Notes: generated by a model not told the origin, from the sequence alone. A stretch of 64,000 bases of DNA from Bacteroidota bacterium (GCA_016715425.1 JADKAC010000002.1:371501-435500); one strand, 5' to 3'; positions 35,102 to 44,949 are shown, counted from the stretch's first letter. Program-made: numbers and translations.

Positions 35102-35109
35102 CAAAGTTA
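35102..35109 (-). promoter_or_regulatory. -7 box for cysCDN
   Basis: TAACTTTG on the minus strand, 29 nt before the cysC ATG. A perfect TAnnTTTG match. Confidence 0.6.
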
Positions 35110-35187
35110 GGCAATTACAATGGTTTTAAGGATGAATGATTTAGAAAAATGGTTGTCTGATTGATGTGATTAATGTGCGGATGTGCA

Positions 35188-35385
35188 GATTAGCCGATTA
35201 GCTGATTAGCCGATTAGCCGATTAAGATGATTAGCAAATTAGTTGACTAGCCGATGAGGAAATTTGTAATTGGAAAAGGCGATGAGTTGATTTGATTAAA
35301 ACTCGAAACCCGAAACTCGTAACTTTTTTGCCAACTGCCAATGGCAAACGGCCAATAGCCAGTAAGCCAATGGTCAACGTTCCCC
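35188..35385 (-). repeat. Short tandem repeats between GH92 and cysC
   Basis: The 315-nt gap between the cysC start and the GH92 stop holds no gene. It has a tandem octamer GATTAGCC repeated four to six times with drift (35188-35235), then AACTCGAAACCCGAAACTCG (35300-35319). A GCCAA-rich stretch follows (35331-35385; GCCAACTGCCAATGGC and similar). These are low-complexity repeats of the type often seen between Bacteroidota genes. Confidence 0.7.
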
Positions 35386-35387
35386 AA

Positions 35388-38276
35388 CTACTCCACAATT
35401 ATTTCATCGCAAAATAACCAAGCCTTTCCACCTGCACCTAAATGAGTTGGTGGAAGTTCACCATAACTTTTTGCAAGCACTTTTATATAGCGGATTGCTG
35501 TTGTACCAAATTTTAAATTATAATCTTCAGTAAACGGAATTAAATTATTTGCATCCACTTTTTTAATAATCGGATTAAATTTTTTAAAGTGTATTCCATC
35601 TACAGAAATTTCTATAGTTACTTCGGTTGGTAATAAAATCCAACTTTTACTGTCTTGTAAAAATCCAATACTTACTTTGCTCGCACTATAAACATCACCT
35701 AAATCTAAAAGCACTTCCATATCATTTCCCCACCAGCCTTGCCATACACCAGTTCTAAATTCTTCAGCGCCACGCAATCCATCAATTAATGCATTGGCAC
35801 CACCTCCTGTATATTGCGGATCGTATTCCGTAATGTATTCTATTGTTTTATGTTGATCCAACGATTTATATTTTGCTGTACTCACCGAACTGAAAGTACC
35901 AATTGAATTATAAGCAACTGCTTTTAATTCAACCGTATTATCAATTCTAAATGGTGCATAATACGGTTGATCACCGGGTGTAGGATCTTTCTTTGTATCG
36001 TTGAATAAAATATTTGTTTCGGGTGATAAGGAATAGATTGAAACAATTTGTGTTCCGTTGAAAGAAGTATTTGTAGGTTCAAAAACCGGAGCCGGCACAA
36101 AATCTCTTTCCATAAATACATCTGCAAATTTTCCAAAGTTTTTATTTAGTGTAGCACTCATATCAAATTCAAGTGTACTTCCATTCATGATATCATTATG
36201 ATCAATTTGCGGTTCAGTAATCGGCATTGCATTTAATGCAGCAGTGCGTACATATTTATTTTCTATGCTATAATTTGTTGCAGTGATTTTAAAATCATTT
36301 CCATTTTCTAAATGCACTTTTACAGAATCAAAAACCGGCGAACCCAAAATATATTTTGTAGAACCCGGCGCAACAGGATAGAAACCCATTGCACTCAACA
36401 CATACCATGCACTCATTTGTCCGCAATCTTCATTACCCGAAAGTCCATCCGGTGCATCGTGATATAATTCATCCATAATTTGCCGAACACGTTCTTCAGT
36501 TTTATAAGATGCGTCGGCATACGCATATAAATATGCTACATGATGACTGGGCTCATTACCATGTGCATACTGACCGATTAAACCTGTAATATCTGATTGT
36601 TCTCTACCCGTAGTTTCAGAATTAGTTGTAAATAAACTATCTAATTTTTCTTCTAAGAATTGTTTTGAAGTGAGATTATTTGTAAAATACATCACATCAT
36701 GCGGGAAGAAAAAATTATACTGCCAAGCATTAGCTTCTGTATAATTAAAATTCACTTCTCTTGGATCAAAAGGTTCTAAAAAACCACCATTAAATCTCGG
36801 ACGAATAAATTCTCCATCGAATAAATTTAGATAATTCATACTGCGATAAAAGTATTTCCAGTAGTCACCATTTTTTCCGTGAATAATATTTCCCATTTGT
36901 GCAATACACCAATCATCATAAGCATATTCCAAAGTGCGACTTACAGATTCACCTTCTTCATTGCTTTCGATAAATCCTTTGTCGTTATAATATTTCAAAC
37001 CAAACAGATTTGTGTTTGCAGAATGTTGCATTGCAGTATAAGCAAGTTGCATATCATAATCTCTGATTCCTTTAACAGCCGCATCGGCAATTACACTCAC
37101 ACTGTGATAACCGATCATACATTCTGTTTCATTGGCAGCTAATTCCCAAACTGGTAATCTTCCACCTTGTTGATATTGAAATAAAAATGTTTGAATAAAA
37201 TCATTGGTGCGTTTCTGATCAATAATTGTGAGCAAAGGATGTAGAGCTCGAAAAGTATCCCACAAAGAAAATACAGTGTAATAATTATGTCCCTCGATTG
37301 TATGTATCTGCATATCATGACCACGATATTTTCCATCTGCATCATTATAAATATTAGGTGCTAACATGCAGTGATATAATGCAGAATAAAATACTTTTTT
37401 TCGATTGATATCCGCAGTGCTCACTTCTATTTTTGAGAGTTCAGTATTCCAAATAGTTTTTGAATCAGATTTCACTTTTTCAAAATCCCAATCAGGTATT
37501 TCTACATTCATATTATTCCATGCACCTTCTGTTGAAACAGCAGAGATTGCACATTTCACTACTACTGCTTTTTTATTTGAAGTAGAAAAATGCATTGCAT
37601 ATTGCATACTATCCGATGATGCAACAACAGATTCAAAAGGCTGAGAAAATTGAATTGCAAAATACACCCATTGATCGGCAGCCCAACCTGTTGATCTGCG
37701 CAATCCTTCAATTTTATCCGGTGCAATTATTTTAATGTAAGAACCTTCTAATAATTGATCACGATGTGTGAGATCTAATATCACTTGAGCATCTTTTGAT
37801 TTCGGAAATGTATAGCGATGCATTCCCACTCTTGCAGTTGTTGTAAGCTCAACAAATATATTTTCATCATCTAAAAGCACACTATAAAAACCGGGAGAAG
37901 CAAATTCATTTGCATGTGAAAATTCTGATGGATAACCTGCAATGCTTTTATTGTTTTGCATTGCATTTAAAGGCTTATCAGAAATCATTGGCATCAACAA
38001 AATATCACAATAATCTGGAACTCCTGTACCACTTAAATGTGTATGAGAGAAACCATAAATAACCGAATCGCTGTAATGATATCCGCTGCAACCATCCCAA
38101 CCTTCCAAACGAGTATCCGGACTTAACTGCACCATACCAAAAGGCAGTGTAGCGCCGGGATAAGTATGACCATGACCACCTGTGCCAATAAATGGATTTA
38201 CATATTGTGTAACATCATTTTGTGCGCTGATATTTAACAGTGAAATGCAAAACAGAAAATTAAATAGTTGTCTCAT
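35388..38276 (-). CDS. GH92 family alpha-mannosidase
   Basis: A 962-residue exported enzyme with a signal peptide (about 1-18, ending ISAQ). The GH92 N-terminal domain begins VNPFIGTGGHGHTYPGATLP and continues with GYHYSDSVIYGFSHTHLSG. The (alpha/alpha)6 catalytic domain shows FSLWDTFRALHPL, YAYDDWCIAQ, GQYAHGNEPSHH (catalytic Glu and Asp region) and GNEDCGQMSAWYVLSAMG. GH92 enzymes are calcium-dependent inverting exo-mannosidases. A C-terminal tail (about 740-962) has a chitobiase-C-like segment and an F5/8 type C-like domain ending EIIVE. No T9SS sorting domain or SusC/D pair is present. Confidence 0.94.
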   Translation of the reverse strand: MRQLFNFLFCISLLNISAQNDVTQYVNPFIGTGGHGHTYPGATLPFGMVQLSPDTRLEGWDGCSGYHYSDSVIYGFSHTHLSGTGVPDYCDILLMPMISDKPLNAMQNNKSIAGYPSEFSHANEFASPGFYSVLLDDENIFVELTTTARVGMHRYTFPKSKDAQVILDLTHRDQLLEGSYIKIIAPDKIEGLRRSTGWAADQWVYFAIQFSQPFESVVASSDSMQYAMHFSTSNKKAVVVKCAISAVSTEGAWNNMNVEIPDWDFEKVKSDSKTIWNTELSKIEVSTADINRKKVFYSALYHCMLAPNIYNDADGKYRGHDMQIHTIEGHNYYTVFSLWDTFRALHPLLTIIDQKRTNDFIQTFLFQYQQGGRLPVWELAANETECMIGYHSVSVIADAAVKGIRDYDMQLAYTAMQHSANTNLFGLKYYNDKGFIESNEEGESVSRTLEYAYDDWCIAQMGNIIHGKNGDYWKYFYRSMNYLNLFDGEFIRPRFNGGFLEPFDPREVNFNYTEANAWQYNFFFPHDVMYFTNNLTSKQFLEEKLDSLFTTNSETTGREQSDITGLIGQYAHGNEPSHHVAYLYAYADASYKTEERVRQIMDELYHDAPDGLSGNEDCGQMSAWYVLSAMGFYPVAPGSTKYILGSPVFDSVKVHLENGNDFKITATNYSIENKYVRTAALNAMPITEPQIDHNDIMNGSTLEFDMSATLNKNFGKFADVFMERDFVPAPVFEPTNTSFNGTQIVSIYSLSPETNILFNDTKKDPTPGDQPYYAPFRIDNTVELKAVAYNSIGTFSSVSTAKYKSLDQHKTIEYITEYDPQYTGGGANALIDGLRGAEEFRTGVWQGWWGNDMEVLLDLGDVYSASKVSIGFLQDSKSWILLPTEVTIEISVDGIHFKKFNPIIKKVDANNLIPFTEDYNLKFGTTAIRYIKVLAKSYGELPPTHLGAGGKAWLFCDEIIVE

Positions 38277-38313
38277 GTATTTAAACTAATAGGCTTGTGA
38301 AGAATTTGCAATA

Positions 38314-39273
38314 TTACTTTTTTTTATTGCGTGGCATTTCTTTCCAGATTAATGAAGCGGCACCTAAAATAGCAGCTTCACTTTCTTTTAATCCGCTGGG
38401 AAGAATTTGAATTTTCCCTTCGTAAATACGCAAGAGATTTTCATTAAAACTTTGAATGGTTGGTTCAAATAATAAATCTCCTGCTTGAGCAAGTCCGCCG
38501 AATAAAAATATTTTTTCCGGACGTGTGTAGCAAACACTATTTGCCAAAGCAAAACCTAAAATTTCGCCAGTCCTTTTAAATGAATCAATAGCTATTTCAT
38601 CGCCCGCTTTTGCTTTTTTATAAATTGCCTCAGCATCAATCATGTTACCAAGACTCATACGAAAATCATCAATACTTTTTGTGCGAAGCAATTCATAATA
38701 TGTTTTTACAATTCCTGTTGCAGAAGCGTATTGTTCCAGACATCCTTTGCGTCCACAACCACATTCACGACCATTGCGATGCACAATTATATGACCTAAT
38801 TCCCCTGCAAGGCTATCGTATCCATACACTAATTTTCCATTCACGATAATACCACTACCCAAACCGGTTCCAAGTGTAATAAAAATATAATGCTTGCATC
38901 CTTTACCGGCACCGTATTGCATTTCGCCAAGGGCAGCAGCTTTTGCATCATTGGTTAATGCAACAGGTAGATTAAATGTGTTTTGAAAATATTCTTTTAA
39001 AGGCACTAAATTTTTCCAGGGCAAGTTGGGTGCATTATCAATTGTACCTGTAAAATAATTTCCATTGGGAGTGCCGATACCAATTCCTCGCAGCGTTAAA
39101 TCTTTTTCTTTCAATACAGCACCAATTCTTTTCTTTAAGTCTTCAGGTAATTTTTCAGGTTTGGGATATGCTTTTGTTTTTACTTTATCAGTATATAGAA
39201 TTTTTCCCCGCTTAGTAACTAAACCGAATTTAATTCCGGTACCGCCAATATCAACTCCTAAAACAACATCCAT
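38314..39273 (-). CDS. ROK-family sugar kinase (glucokinase-like)
   Basis: A 319-residue kinase. The ATP-binding start VLGVDIGGTGIKFGLV and the catalytic region TNDAKAAALGEMQYGAGKG (Asp near residue 106) are clear. The zinc site of ROK proteins, GELGHIIVHRNGRECGCGRKGCLEQ (His and three Cys, about 155-180), is intact. No N-terminal DNA-binding helix-turn-helix is present, so it is an enzyme rather than a NagC-type repressor. It lies just upstream of the mannosidase gene on the same strand (37 nt), which hints at hexose use, though substrate specificity is not fixed. Confidence 0.93.
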   Translation of the reverse strand: MDVVLGVDIGGTGIKFGLVTKRGKILYTDKVKTKAYPKPEKLPEDLKKRIGAVLKEKDLTLRGIGIGTPNGNYFTGTIDNAPNLPWKNLVPLKEYFQNTFNLPVALTNDAKAAALGEMQYGAGKGCKHYIFITLGTGLGSGIIVNGKLVYGYDSLAGELGHIIVHRNGRECGCGRKGCLEQYASATGIVKTYYELLRTKSIDDFRMSLGNMIDAEAIYKKAKAGDEIAIDSFKRTGEILGFALANSVCYTRPEKIFLFGGLAQAGDLLFEPTIQSFNENLLRIYEGKIQILPSGLKESEAAILGAASLIWKEMPRNKKK

Positions 39274-39326
39274 AGTTATAAAAAATTTATTAAGTGTTAC
39301 AAAGGAAATATATCCTGAATTAAAAA

Positions 39327-39770
39327 TTATTTCCCAATCAAACGCCTGTGATAATTTATCTGACCGAGATGATAATTGAGATGTACCGCAATTATCATGA
39401 GTGCATAATGATTGCTGCGGTTCTCACCGAAAGTTTGTAATGGGAATATTGCATTATAAAAATCTGCATCTTGCTTCGAAATAAATTCCTCCATCATTGT
39501 TTTGGTTGTATTCAATTCCGAAATCATTTTTTCTCTTGAAATATTTTTATCTGAAAACTCTGCATCCCTATTGCGCACATAGCCATTATTAGCCATCACA
39601 GCACCAATAAAATAATTGATACTTCCCGTAAGATGAAATGCAAGATTCCCTGCGGAGTTTTTTATTTCTCCTTCAATATTCCAAATATCAGTTTCGTTTT
39701 CATATTGTTGTAATTCCGTAATGATGGAATTAATACCATTACCTAAAATGGTTGTAAAATCAGAATTCAT
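39327..39770 (-). CDS. DinB-superfamily protein
   Basis: A 147-residue four-helix-bundle protein. The His triad typical of DinB-like metal sites may be seen in AFHLTGSINYF (His near 48) and IIAVHLNYHLGQINYHRR (His near 130-140). The final helix HLNYHLGQINYHR is characteristic. DinB-like proteins bind metal and often act as thiol transferases. This member is unassigned. It lies 11 nt upstream of the following gene's end and may share an operon. Confidence 0.78.
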   Translation of the reverse strand: MNSDFTTILGNGINSIITELQQYENETDIWNIEGEIKNSAGNLAFHLTGSINYFIGAVMANNGYVRNRDAEFSDKNISREKMISELNTTKTMMEEFISKQDADFYNAIFPLQTFGENRSNHYALMIIAVHLNYHLGQINYHRRLIGK

Positions 39771-39781
39771 ATTATTCGTTT

Positions 39782-40618
39782 TTATTTTTTTTCATATTCC
39801 ATTTCCACACTAAAGCCTAAACCAATTGGTACCTTTTGCCAGGCATCCTGACTTGTTTTTCTATAACAGGTAGATGCACCGAACATGCCTGCACAAAACA
39901 TCAGTGAACTTGGCTTATCCGGTAGATCATCTAACCATTCCAGCGCAATTAAAAAATCACTTTCCACAGTAATATTATAGGGTTCAAGATCAACATACAA
40001 ATAGCGTTGTTCATTTTTTACTTTCAGATAAATAGGCACTGCTTGCAAAAAATTTCCGGGCTTTCCATTTTGATAATCATATAAATTCATGCGAAATAAA
40101 ATACTGTCGTACTTACACCATGCAATATTTATTTGCACGTTTTTTATAAAATAGGTTGTGCCTTTTTTTACATTTATTATTGTACCTAATTCACCACCAA
40201 GATCATCGCTTTTCCAACCTGCGGCAAATGATTTATTATCAAATGTATTTCCTTTAATTACTGAAATCACTTTCACCGGTTTAATTATTACAGTCTGCAA
40301 TTCGGTTAGAGATTCAGCCATTAAAATTTCAGCACTGGTTTCATTAAACTGAGTTTTATAATCCTTAACAAGATAGCTTACACTTTCAAGTCCAATCATC
40401 GAAAAACGCAGTGTGTCATTATCGTACTCTGCTTCAAGATTTAAATGAAAACTGCCATCACCAAGAGAAACCGTGCCCACACCCTTATTGACAATACCAA
40501 TATTTACGTAGGGAATAATTTCACCACTTTTAGAATTTACCACCTTGCCACTGTATTGCTGTGCATTTAGCAATGAGGAATATATCAGCACTAGAAATAA
40601 AAAATATTTTTGCATCAT
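39782..40618 (-). CDS. CarboxypepD_reg-like envelope protein
   Basis: A 278-residue protein with a signal peptide (about 1-19, ending LNAQ). Residues 20-100 form a CarboxypepD_reg-like domain: YSGKVVNSKSGEIIPYVNIGIVNKGVGTVS, then GSFHLNL and LRFSMIGLESVSYLVKD. This is the pattern found at the start of TonB receptors. The remaining 170 residues have beta strands (YFIKNVQINIAW, RYLYVDLEPYNITV) but no receptor barrel. Such proteins are common in Bacteroidota. Function unknown. Confidence 0.85.
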   Translation of the reverse strand: MMQKYFLFLVLIYSSLLNAQQYSGKVVNSKSGEIIPYVNIGIVNKGVGTVSLGDGSFHLNLEAEYDNDTLRFSMIGLESVSYLVKDYKTQFNETSAEILMAESLTELQTVIIKPVKVISVIKGNTFDNKSFAAGWKSDDLGGELGTIINVKKGTTYFIKNVQINIAWCKYDSILFRMNLYDYQNGKPGNFLQAVPIYLKVKNEQRYLYVDLEPYNITVESDFLIALEWLDDLPDKPSSLMFCAGMFGASTCYRKTSQDAWQKVPIGLGFSVEMEYEKK

Positions 40619-40693
40619 AATAAATCAAAAATACCCCAAGCATTTTGCATTCTATTTTAAATATCTGAATTTTGCCTTCCAAAAATTTTATAA

Positions 40694-41443
40694 ATGGACT
40701 TTTCAATATTTGCCACTGCTGATGCGTGGATTGCTTTGCTGACACTTACACTTCTTGAAATTGTGTTGGGAATTGACAATATCATTTTCATTTCCATACT
40801 TTCAGGAAAACTGCCTGAGCATCAGCAAAAAAAAGCAAGACGACTCGGCCTTTCGTTGGCTTTGATCACACGTATTTTATTGTTGATGTCGTTGAGTTGG
40901 ATTGTGAGTATGCAGGAAACATTATTTACACTTTGGGGTAAAGGGTTTTCCGGAAGAGATTTGGTGCTACTTATAGGAGGCTTATTCTTGATTTACAAAG
41001 CAACAGTTGAAATCCATGATAAAATTGATGGCGATGAAGAACACGAAACAACTTTAAAAGCAAAATCTTTTGCTTCAGTAATCCTACAGATATTAGTCTT
41101 AGATATTGTGTTCTCATTAGATTCTGTAATTACAGCTGTTGGAATGGCAAGTGATTTAATCATTATGGTGATGGCGGTTATTATTGCAATAGTTATTATG
41201 TTATTTGCCGCTGAGTCTGTCAGCAGTTTTGTAAACAAACGACCTACAGTAAAGATGTTAGCACTTTCTTTTTTAGTCATGATTGGAGCATCATTAATTG
41301 TAGAAGGTTGGGGAGGTCATATTGAAAAAGGATATCTCTATTTTGCAATGGGATTTTCTGTAATGGTAGAAGTGCTGAATCTGCGGGTGGCAAGCTTGAA
41401 ACATCGTTTGAATGTTACTCAAAAAACTAAGCGGCATTCCTAA
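40694..41443 (+). CDS. TerC-family integral membrane protein
   Basis: A 249-residue protein with about seven helices. The first helix ALLTLTLLEIVLGIDNIIFI carries the acidic Glu and Asp residues that are diagnostic of TerC. A second such pair is in LQILVLDIVFSLDSVITAVG. The final ATSK-like basic tail is KHRLNVTQKTKRHS. TerC family proteins are linked to metal-ion export (Mn) and tellurite resistance. The 3' end overlaps the convergent permease gene by 17 nt. Confidence 0.93.
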   Translation: MDFSIFATADAWIALLTLTLLEIVLGIDNIIFISILSGKLPEHQQKKARRLGLSLALITRILLLMSLSWIVSMQETLFTLWGKGFSGRDLVLLIGGLFLIYKATVEIHDKIDGDEEHETTLKAKSFASVILQILVLDIVFSLDSVITAVGMASDLIIMVMAVIIAIVIMLFAAESVSSFVNKRPTVKMLALSFLVMIGASLIVEGWGGHIEKGYLYFAMGFSVMVEVLNLRVASLKHRLNVTQKTKRHS

Positions 41444-42674
41444 ACATCCATTTTTGCCGGGATGCTAAGTGAGCAGGTAAGTATGCTGCAATTGCACCAA
41501 TTATCAAAATGGTTATCGCTACCAGAATAAAATCAATAAGATGCATACTGATAGGATAAGCAGTAACCACAAAACTATCAGAACCGGGAATGGTAATTAC
41601 ATTAAAATAAATTTGTATTGAGCAAAGAATAATTGCAATAGTAAATCCAATCATAATACTCACAATTGTTTGTAATAATCCTTGAAAGAAAAAAATATTT
41701 CGGATACTTCTTTCCGTTGCGCCGAGAGATCGCAATACACCAATATCTTTTCGTTTATCAATTACCAGCATTGCAATAGAGCCTATCATATTGAAAGTAG
41801 CAATGATGATTATGAAAGTAAGAATCAGATAAACTACCCACCGTTCGTTGCGCATAATTTTATATAAAAATTCATTTTGCATAAAACGATCTTTCACATA
41901 AAATTCATCACCCACAATTTTCTGTATTTCTTTTATTGCTGATTTTGTATTTGCATTTTTTTTGAGTTGAATTTCCATCGTACTTATTTCACCATTATTA
42001 TATTCCAGTAAATCCTGAACAAAATCTAATGACGTAAATATATACTTGCTGTCGAACTCTTGTTGCAAACTAAAAATGCCCACCGGCTGCACACTTTTTT
42101 GTATAAAAGAATTGCGTGGATCTAAAGTTGAGTGAATTCCTCTGCGAGGTACAAACACTTGTATTGAAGGATAACCTGTTCCGAGCGCCACATTTAAGGT
42201 AGATGCAATTCCGGCACCTAATACTGCGCATTGCACACGCAAATTATCGTAGTAATAATAAAATAAATAATCACCCACAAACACGCTGTCGTCCACTGCA
42301 GTAACTTTTGCAAAATTGCTGTCAACACCTTTTATGGTTGCAATATGCTCATCCTTATTATAAGCAAGCAACACATTTTCCTGTAATGTTTTTGAAATAT
42401 TTTCAATGGCATCTAAAGATTCAAGTTTATTGTATTGCAAATTGGTGAGTGTAAATACTTTTCCTTCTTTTGGAGAAACTGCCACTTCGGAATAAAATGA
42501 ACTGTAAAGATTTACTACAAGGTCACCAAAACCATTGAAAGCAGAAAGCACAATGATAAGAGCAGCAGAACCTATAACAATTCCCGACATGGTAATACCT
42601 GAAATGATATTAATAACATTAGTTGATTTTTTGGAAAAAATATACCGCCAGGCAACTTTTAAAGTAAAACGCAT
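41427..42674 (-). CDS. FtsX-like permease of lipoprotein-releasing type (LolC/E-like)
   Basis: A 415-residue MacB/FtsX-superfamily permease. Helix 1 is in ISGITMSGIVIGSAALIIVLSAFNG, followed by a large periplasmic domain (about 50-260). Three C-terminal helices follow: VVYLILTFIIIIATFNMIGSI, LLQTIVSIMIGFTIAIILC and LIDFILVAITILIIGAIAAYLPA. The start WRYIFSKKSTNVINI matches LolC/LolE. It would work with an ATPase (LolD) not in the window. The Lol complex extracts lipoproteins from the inner membrane. The downstream end overlaps TerC. Confidence 0.88.
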   Translation of the reverse strand: MRFTLKVAWRYIFSKKSTNVINIISGITMSGIVIGSAALIIVLSAFNGFGDLVVNLYSSFYSEVAVSPKEGKVFTLTNLQYNKLESLDAIENISKTLQENVLLAYNKDEHIATIKGVDSNFAKVTAVDDSVFVGDYLFYYYYDNLRVQCAVLGAGIASTLNVALGTGYPSIQVFVPRRGIHSTLDPRNSFIQKSVQPVGIFSLQQEFDSKYIFTSLDFVQDLLEYNNGEISTMEIQLKKNANTKSAIKEIQKIVGDEFYVKDRFMQNEFLYKIMRNERWVVYLILTFIIIIATFNMIGSIAMLVIDKRKDIGVLRSLGATERSIRNIFFFQGLLQTIVSIMIGFTIAIILCSIQIYFNVITIPGSDSFVVTAYPISMHLIDFILVAITILIIGAIAAYLPAHLASRQKWMFRNAA

Positions 42675-42695
42675 GAGGACGGTTTTATTAAATGG

Positions 42696-43040
42696 TTATT
42701 TAAGATCATTTAAAAGTTGCTCCAGCTTAAAGACATTGTCGAGAGTATCATCTAAAATAAATTCTAATTCCGGAATTATTCGCAAATCCCCACGCATGAT
42801 ATTGCCAAAACGTTTGCGAATATCTTTGATATGTGCATTCAATCTATCTACCGTTTGTTGCGGCGTTGCTACATTAAATACACTTACATAAATTCTGCAC
42901 AGATGCATATCGGGTGTAATCCTTACATCTGTTACGGTTACAAATTGAGTCCCGTAATAATTAGATCCTTCCCGTTGCAGAAATTTACTCATTTCCTCCT
43001 TTATCAATACCTGCATTTTCTGTTGTCGCCTCGTTTCCAT
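42696..43040 (-). CDS. rbfA: 30S ribosome-binding factor A
   Basis: A 114-residue KH-fold protein. METRRQQKMQVLIKEEMSKFLQRE, VTDVRITPDMHLCRIYVSVF and LRIIPELEFILDDTLDN match RbfA. RbfA aids late 16S rRNA maturation and cold adaptation. It is 21 nt upstream of the LolCE-like gene on the same strand, so the two are likely co-transcribed. Confidence 0.95.
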   Translation of the reverse strand: METRRQQKMQVLIKEEMSKFLQREGSNYYGTQFVTVTDVRITPDMHLCRIYVSVFNVATPQQTVDRLNAHIKDIRKRFGNIMRGDLRIIPELEFILDDTLDNVFKLEQLLNDLK

Positions 43041-43112
43041 ACCCTTAAAATTAAAAAATTAACTGTATCTGTTCCGAATGCAATACAACAGAGGTGAGTG
43101 CGTCTTTGTTTT

Positions 43113-43124
43113 GGTAAATTTACC
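43113..43124. promoter_or_regulatory. 12-bp perfect palindrome before the MsbA-like gene
   Basis: GGTAAATTTACC is a perfect palindrome ending 4 nt before the ATG at 43129. The inner TAAATTTA is one mismatch from TAnnTTTG, so the palindrome may cover the -7 region. Confidence 0.4.
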
Positions 43125-43128
43125 GCCA

Positions 43129-44949
43129 ATGAAAAGTTATCTACGGATATTAAAAATAGCTGTGCGCTACAGACGATATGCATTTTTGAATTTGATGTTT
43201 AATATTCTTTACGCCATTTTCAATTTATTTTCTATCCTTTCTATTATTCCGTTTTTACAGGTAATTTTTAAAACAGTACAAATACCTGAACAAGAACCAA
43301 CGCTCACCTGGAATGTGAAATCTGCACTCAATTTTTTTAATTACAAATTCGGAAATTATGTAGCTGAAAATGGAGAAGCGTCAGGACTGATAATTATATG
43401 TACTTTCATAATTATCATTTTTCTACTGAAGAATATTTGCCGCTATATGGCTTTATATTTTATTGCCCCATTGCGCAATGGTGTAGTCCGTGATCTGCGT
43501 CAAAGCATTTATGATAAAGTAATTTTATTACCTCTTGCTTTTTTCAGCGAAAAGAAAAAAGGCGACATCATTGCTCGCATGACAACGGATGTGAATGAAA
43601 TTGAATGGAGCATTATGAGTACAATTGAATCCACTTTTCGGGATCCGATAACGATGATATTCTTTTTTATCGCAATGATTTTATTGAGTTTTCAATTAAC
43701 CATTTTTGTAATTATCCTATTACCGATTACCGCTTTAATAATTGGTGTAATTGGTAAATCATTGAAACGTAAATCAAAGAAATCGCAGGATCAACTTGGG
43801 TTGTTACTATCTATTATTGAAGAAACACTTGGTGGATTAAGAATTATAAAAGCATTTAATGCAGAACGCTATCAAAAGGGAAAGTTTTTAAGGGAGAATC
43901 GTTTGTATGCAAATTTGCAAACGTCGGTGTTTAACAGACGGGATTTATCATCGCCACTTTCAGAGGTATTGGCAATTATTGTAGTGGCAGTGATTTTATG
44001 GTTTGGTGGACAAATGGTTTTGGATGGTGAAAATAATCTTAGCGGTGAAATGTTTATCGGCTACATATTGATATTTGCCAACTTAATTAATCCTGCAAAA
44101 TCTCTTGCAAATACTTATTATCATATTCAACGTGGTATCGCTTCTTTGGAGAGAGTAGAAACAATTCTGGATGCGCCGCTTGATATTAAAGAGAATATTG
44201 ATGCGGTGAGTTTAAAAAGTTTTAATGGCGATATAATTTATAATGATGTGGGGTTTTGTTATGATAATGATGTGGCAGTTTTAAAGAATATCAATTTTAA
44301 AATAACAAAGGGTAGCATGACGGCAATAGTGGGACCATCGGGTTCGGGTAAATCTACGTTGGTGGATTTGTTGCCACGATTTCATGATGCTACTTCAGGA
44401 GAGATTTTAATTGATGGACATAACTTAAAAAACATTCGAATTTCGAGTATCCGGAATCTATTGGGGATAGTAACTCAAGAGTCAATTTTATTTAATGATA
44501 CTGTATTTAATAATATTGCTTTTGGAGTTGACAATCCGGATTCGGAGGCGGTAATACGGGCGGCGAAGGTGGCGAATGCCTACGATTTTATTATGCGATT
44601 AGAGAATGGTTTCGATAGCATAATTGGTGATAGGGGAAGTAAACTGAGTGGTGGTGAGCGGCAGCGATTAACTATTGCAAGGGCGATATTTAAAAACCCA
44701 CCAATTCTAATTTTGGATGAGGCTACTTCTTCATTAGATACGGAATCAGAAAAGTTAGTGCAGGATGCACTGTTTAAACTGATGCGCAACCGCACTTCTA
44801 TTGTAATTGCACACAGACTTTCTACTATTCAATATGCGGATGATATAATAGTGATGCAGGAAGGGAGGATAGTGGAACGAGGAAATCATCATGCGCTAAT
44901 AGGTAAAAATGGGCTGTATGCAAGATTGGTAGAGATGCAGGCTTTTTGA
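43129..44949 (+). CDS. ABC exporter with fused membrane and ATPase domains (MsbA-like)
   Basis: Start at ATG 43129 (MKSYLRILKIAVRYRRYAFL); the extra 17 codons upstream look non-coding. The 606-residue half-transporter has six membrane helices at about residues 20-310. The ATPase domain shows Walker A GPSGSGKSTLVDLL (about 400), the signature LSGGERQRLTIARAI, Walker B PILILDEATSSLD and the His-switch VIAHRLSTIQ. Such homodimers flip lipid A-core (MsbA) or export other hydrophobic compounds. The family assignment is certain, the substrate is not. Confidence 0.92.
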   Translation: MKSYLRILKIAVRYRRYAFLNLMFNILYAIFNLFSILSIIPFLQVIFKTVQIPEQEPTLTWNVKSALNFFNYKFGNYVAENGEASGLIIICTFIIIIFLLKNICRYMALYFIAPLRNGVVRDLRQSIYDKVILLPLAFFSEKKKGDIIARMTTDVNEIEWSIMSTIESTFRDPITMIFFFIAMILLSFQLTIFVIILLPITALIIGVIGKSLKRKSKKSQDQLGLLLSIIEETLGGLRIIKAFNAERYQKGKFLRENRLYANLQTSVFNRRDLSSPLSEVLAIIVVAVILWFGGQMVLDGENNLSGEMFIGYILIFANLINPAKSLANTYYHIQRGIASLERVETILDAPLDIKENIDAVSLKSFNGDIIYNDVGFCYDNDVAVLKNINFKITKGSMTAIVGPSGSGKSTLVDLLPRFHDATSGEILIDGHNLKNIRISSIRNLLGIVTQESILFNDTVFNNIAFGVDNPDSEAVIRAAKVANAYDFIMRLENGFDSIIGDRGSKLSGGERQRLTIARAIFKNPPILILDEATSSLDTESEKLVQDALFKLMRNRTSIVIAHRLSTIQYADDIIVMQEGRIVERGNHHALIGKNGLYARLVEMQAF

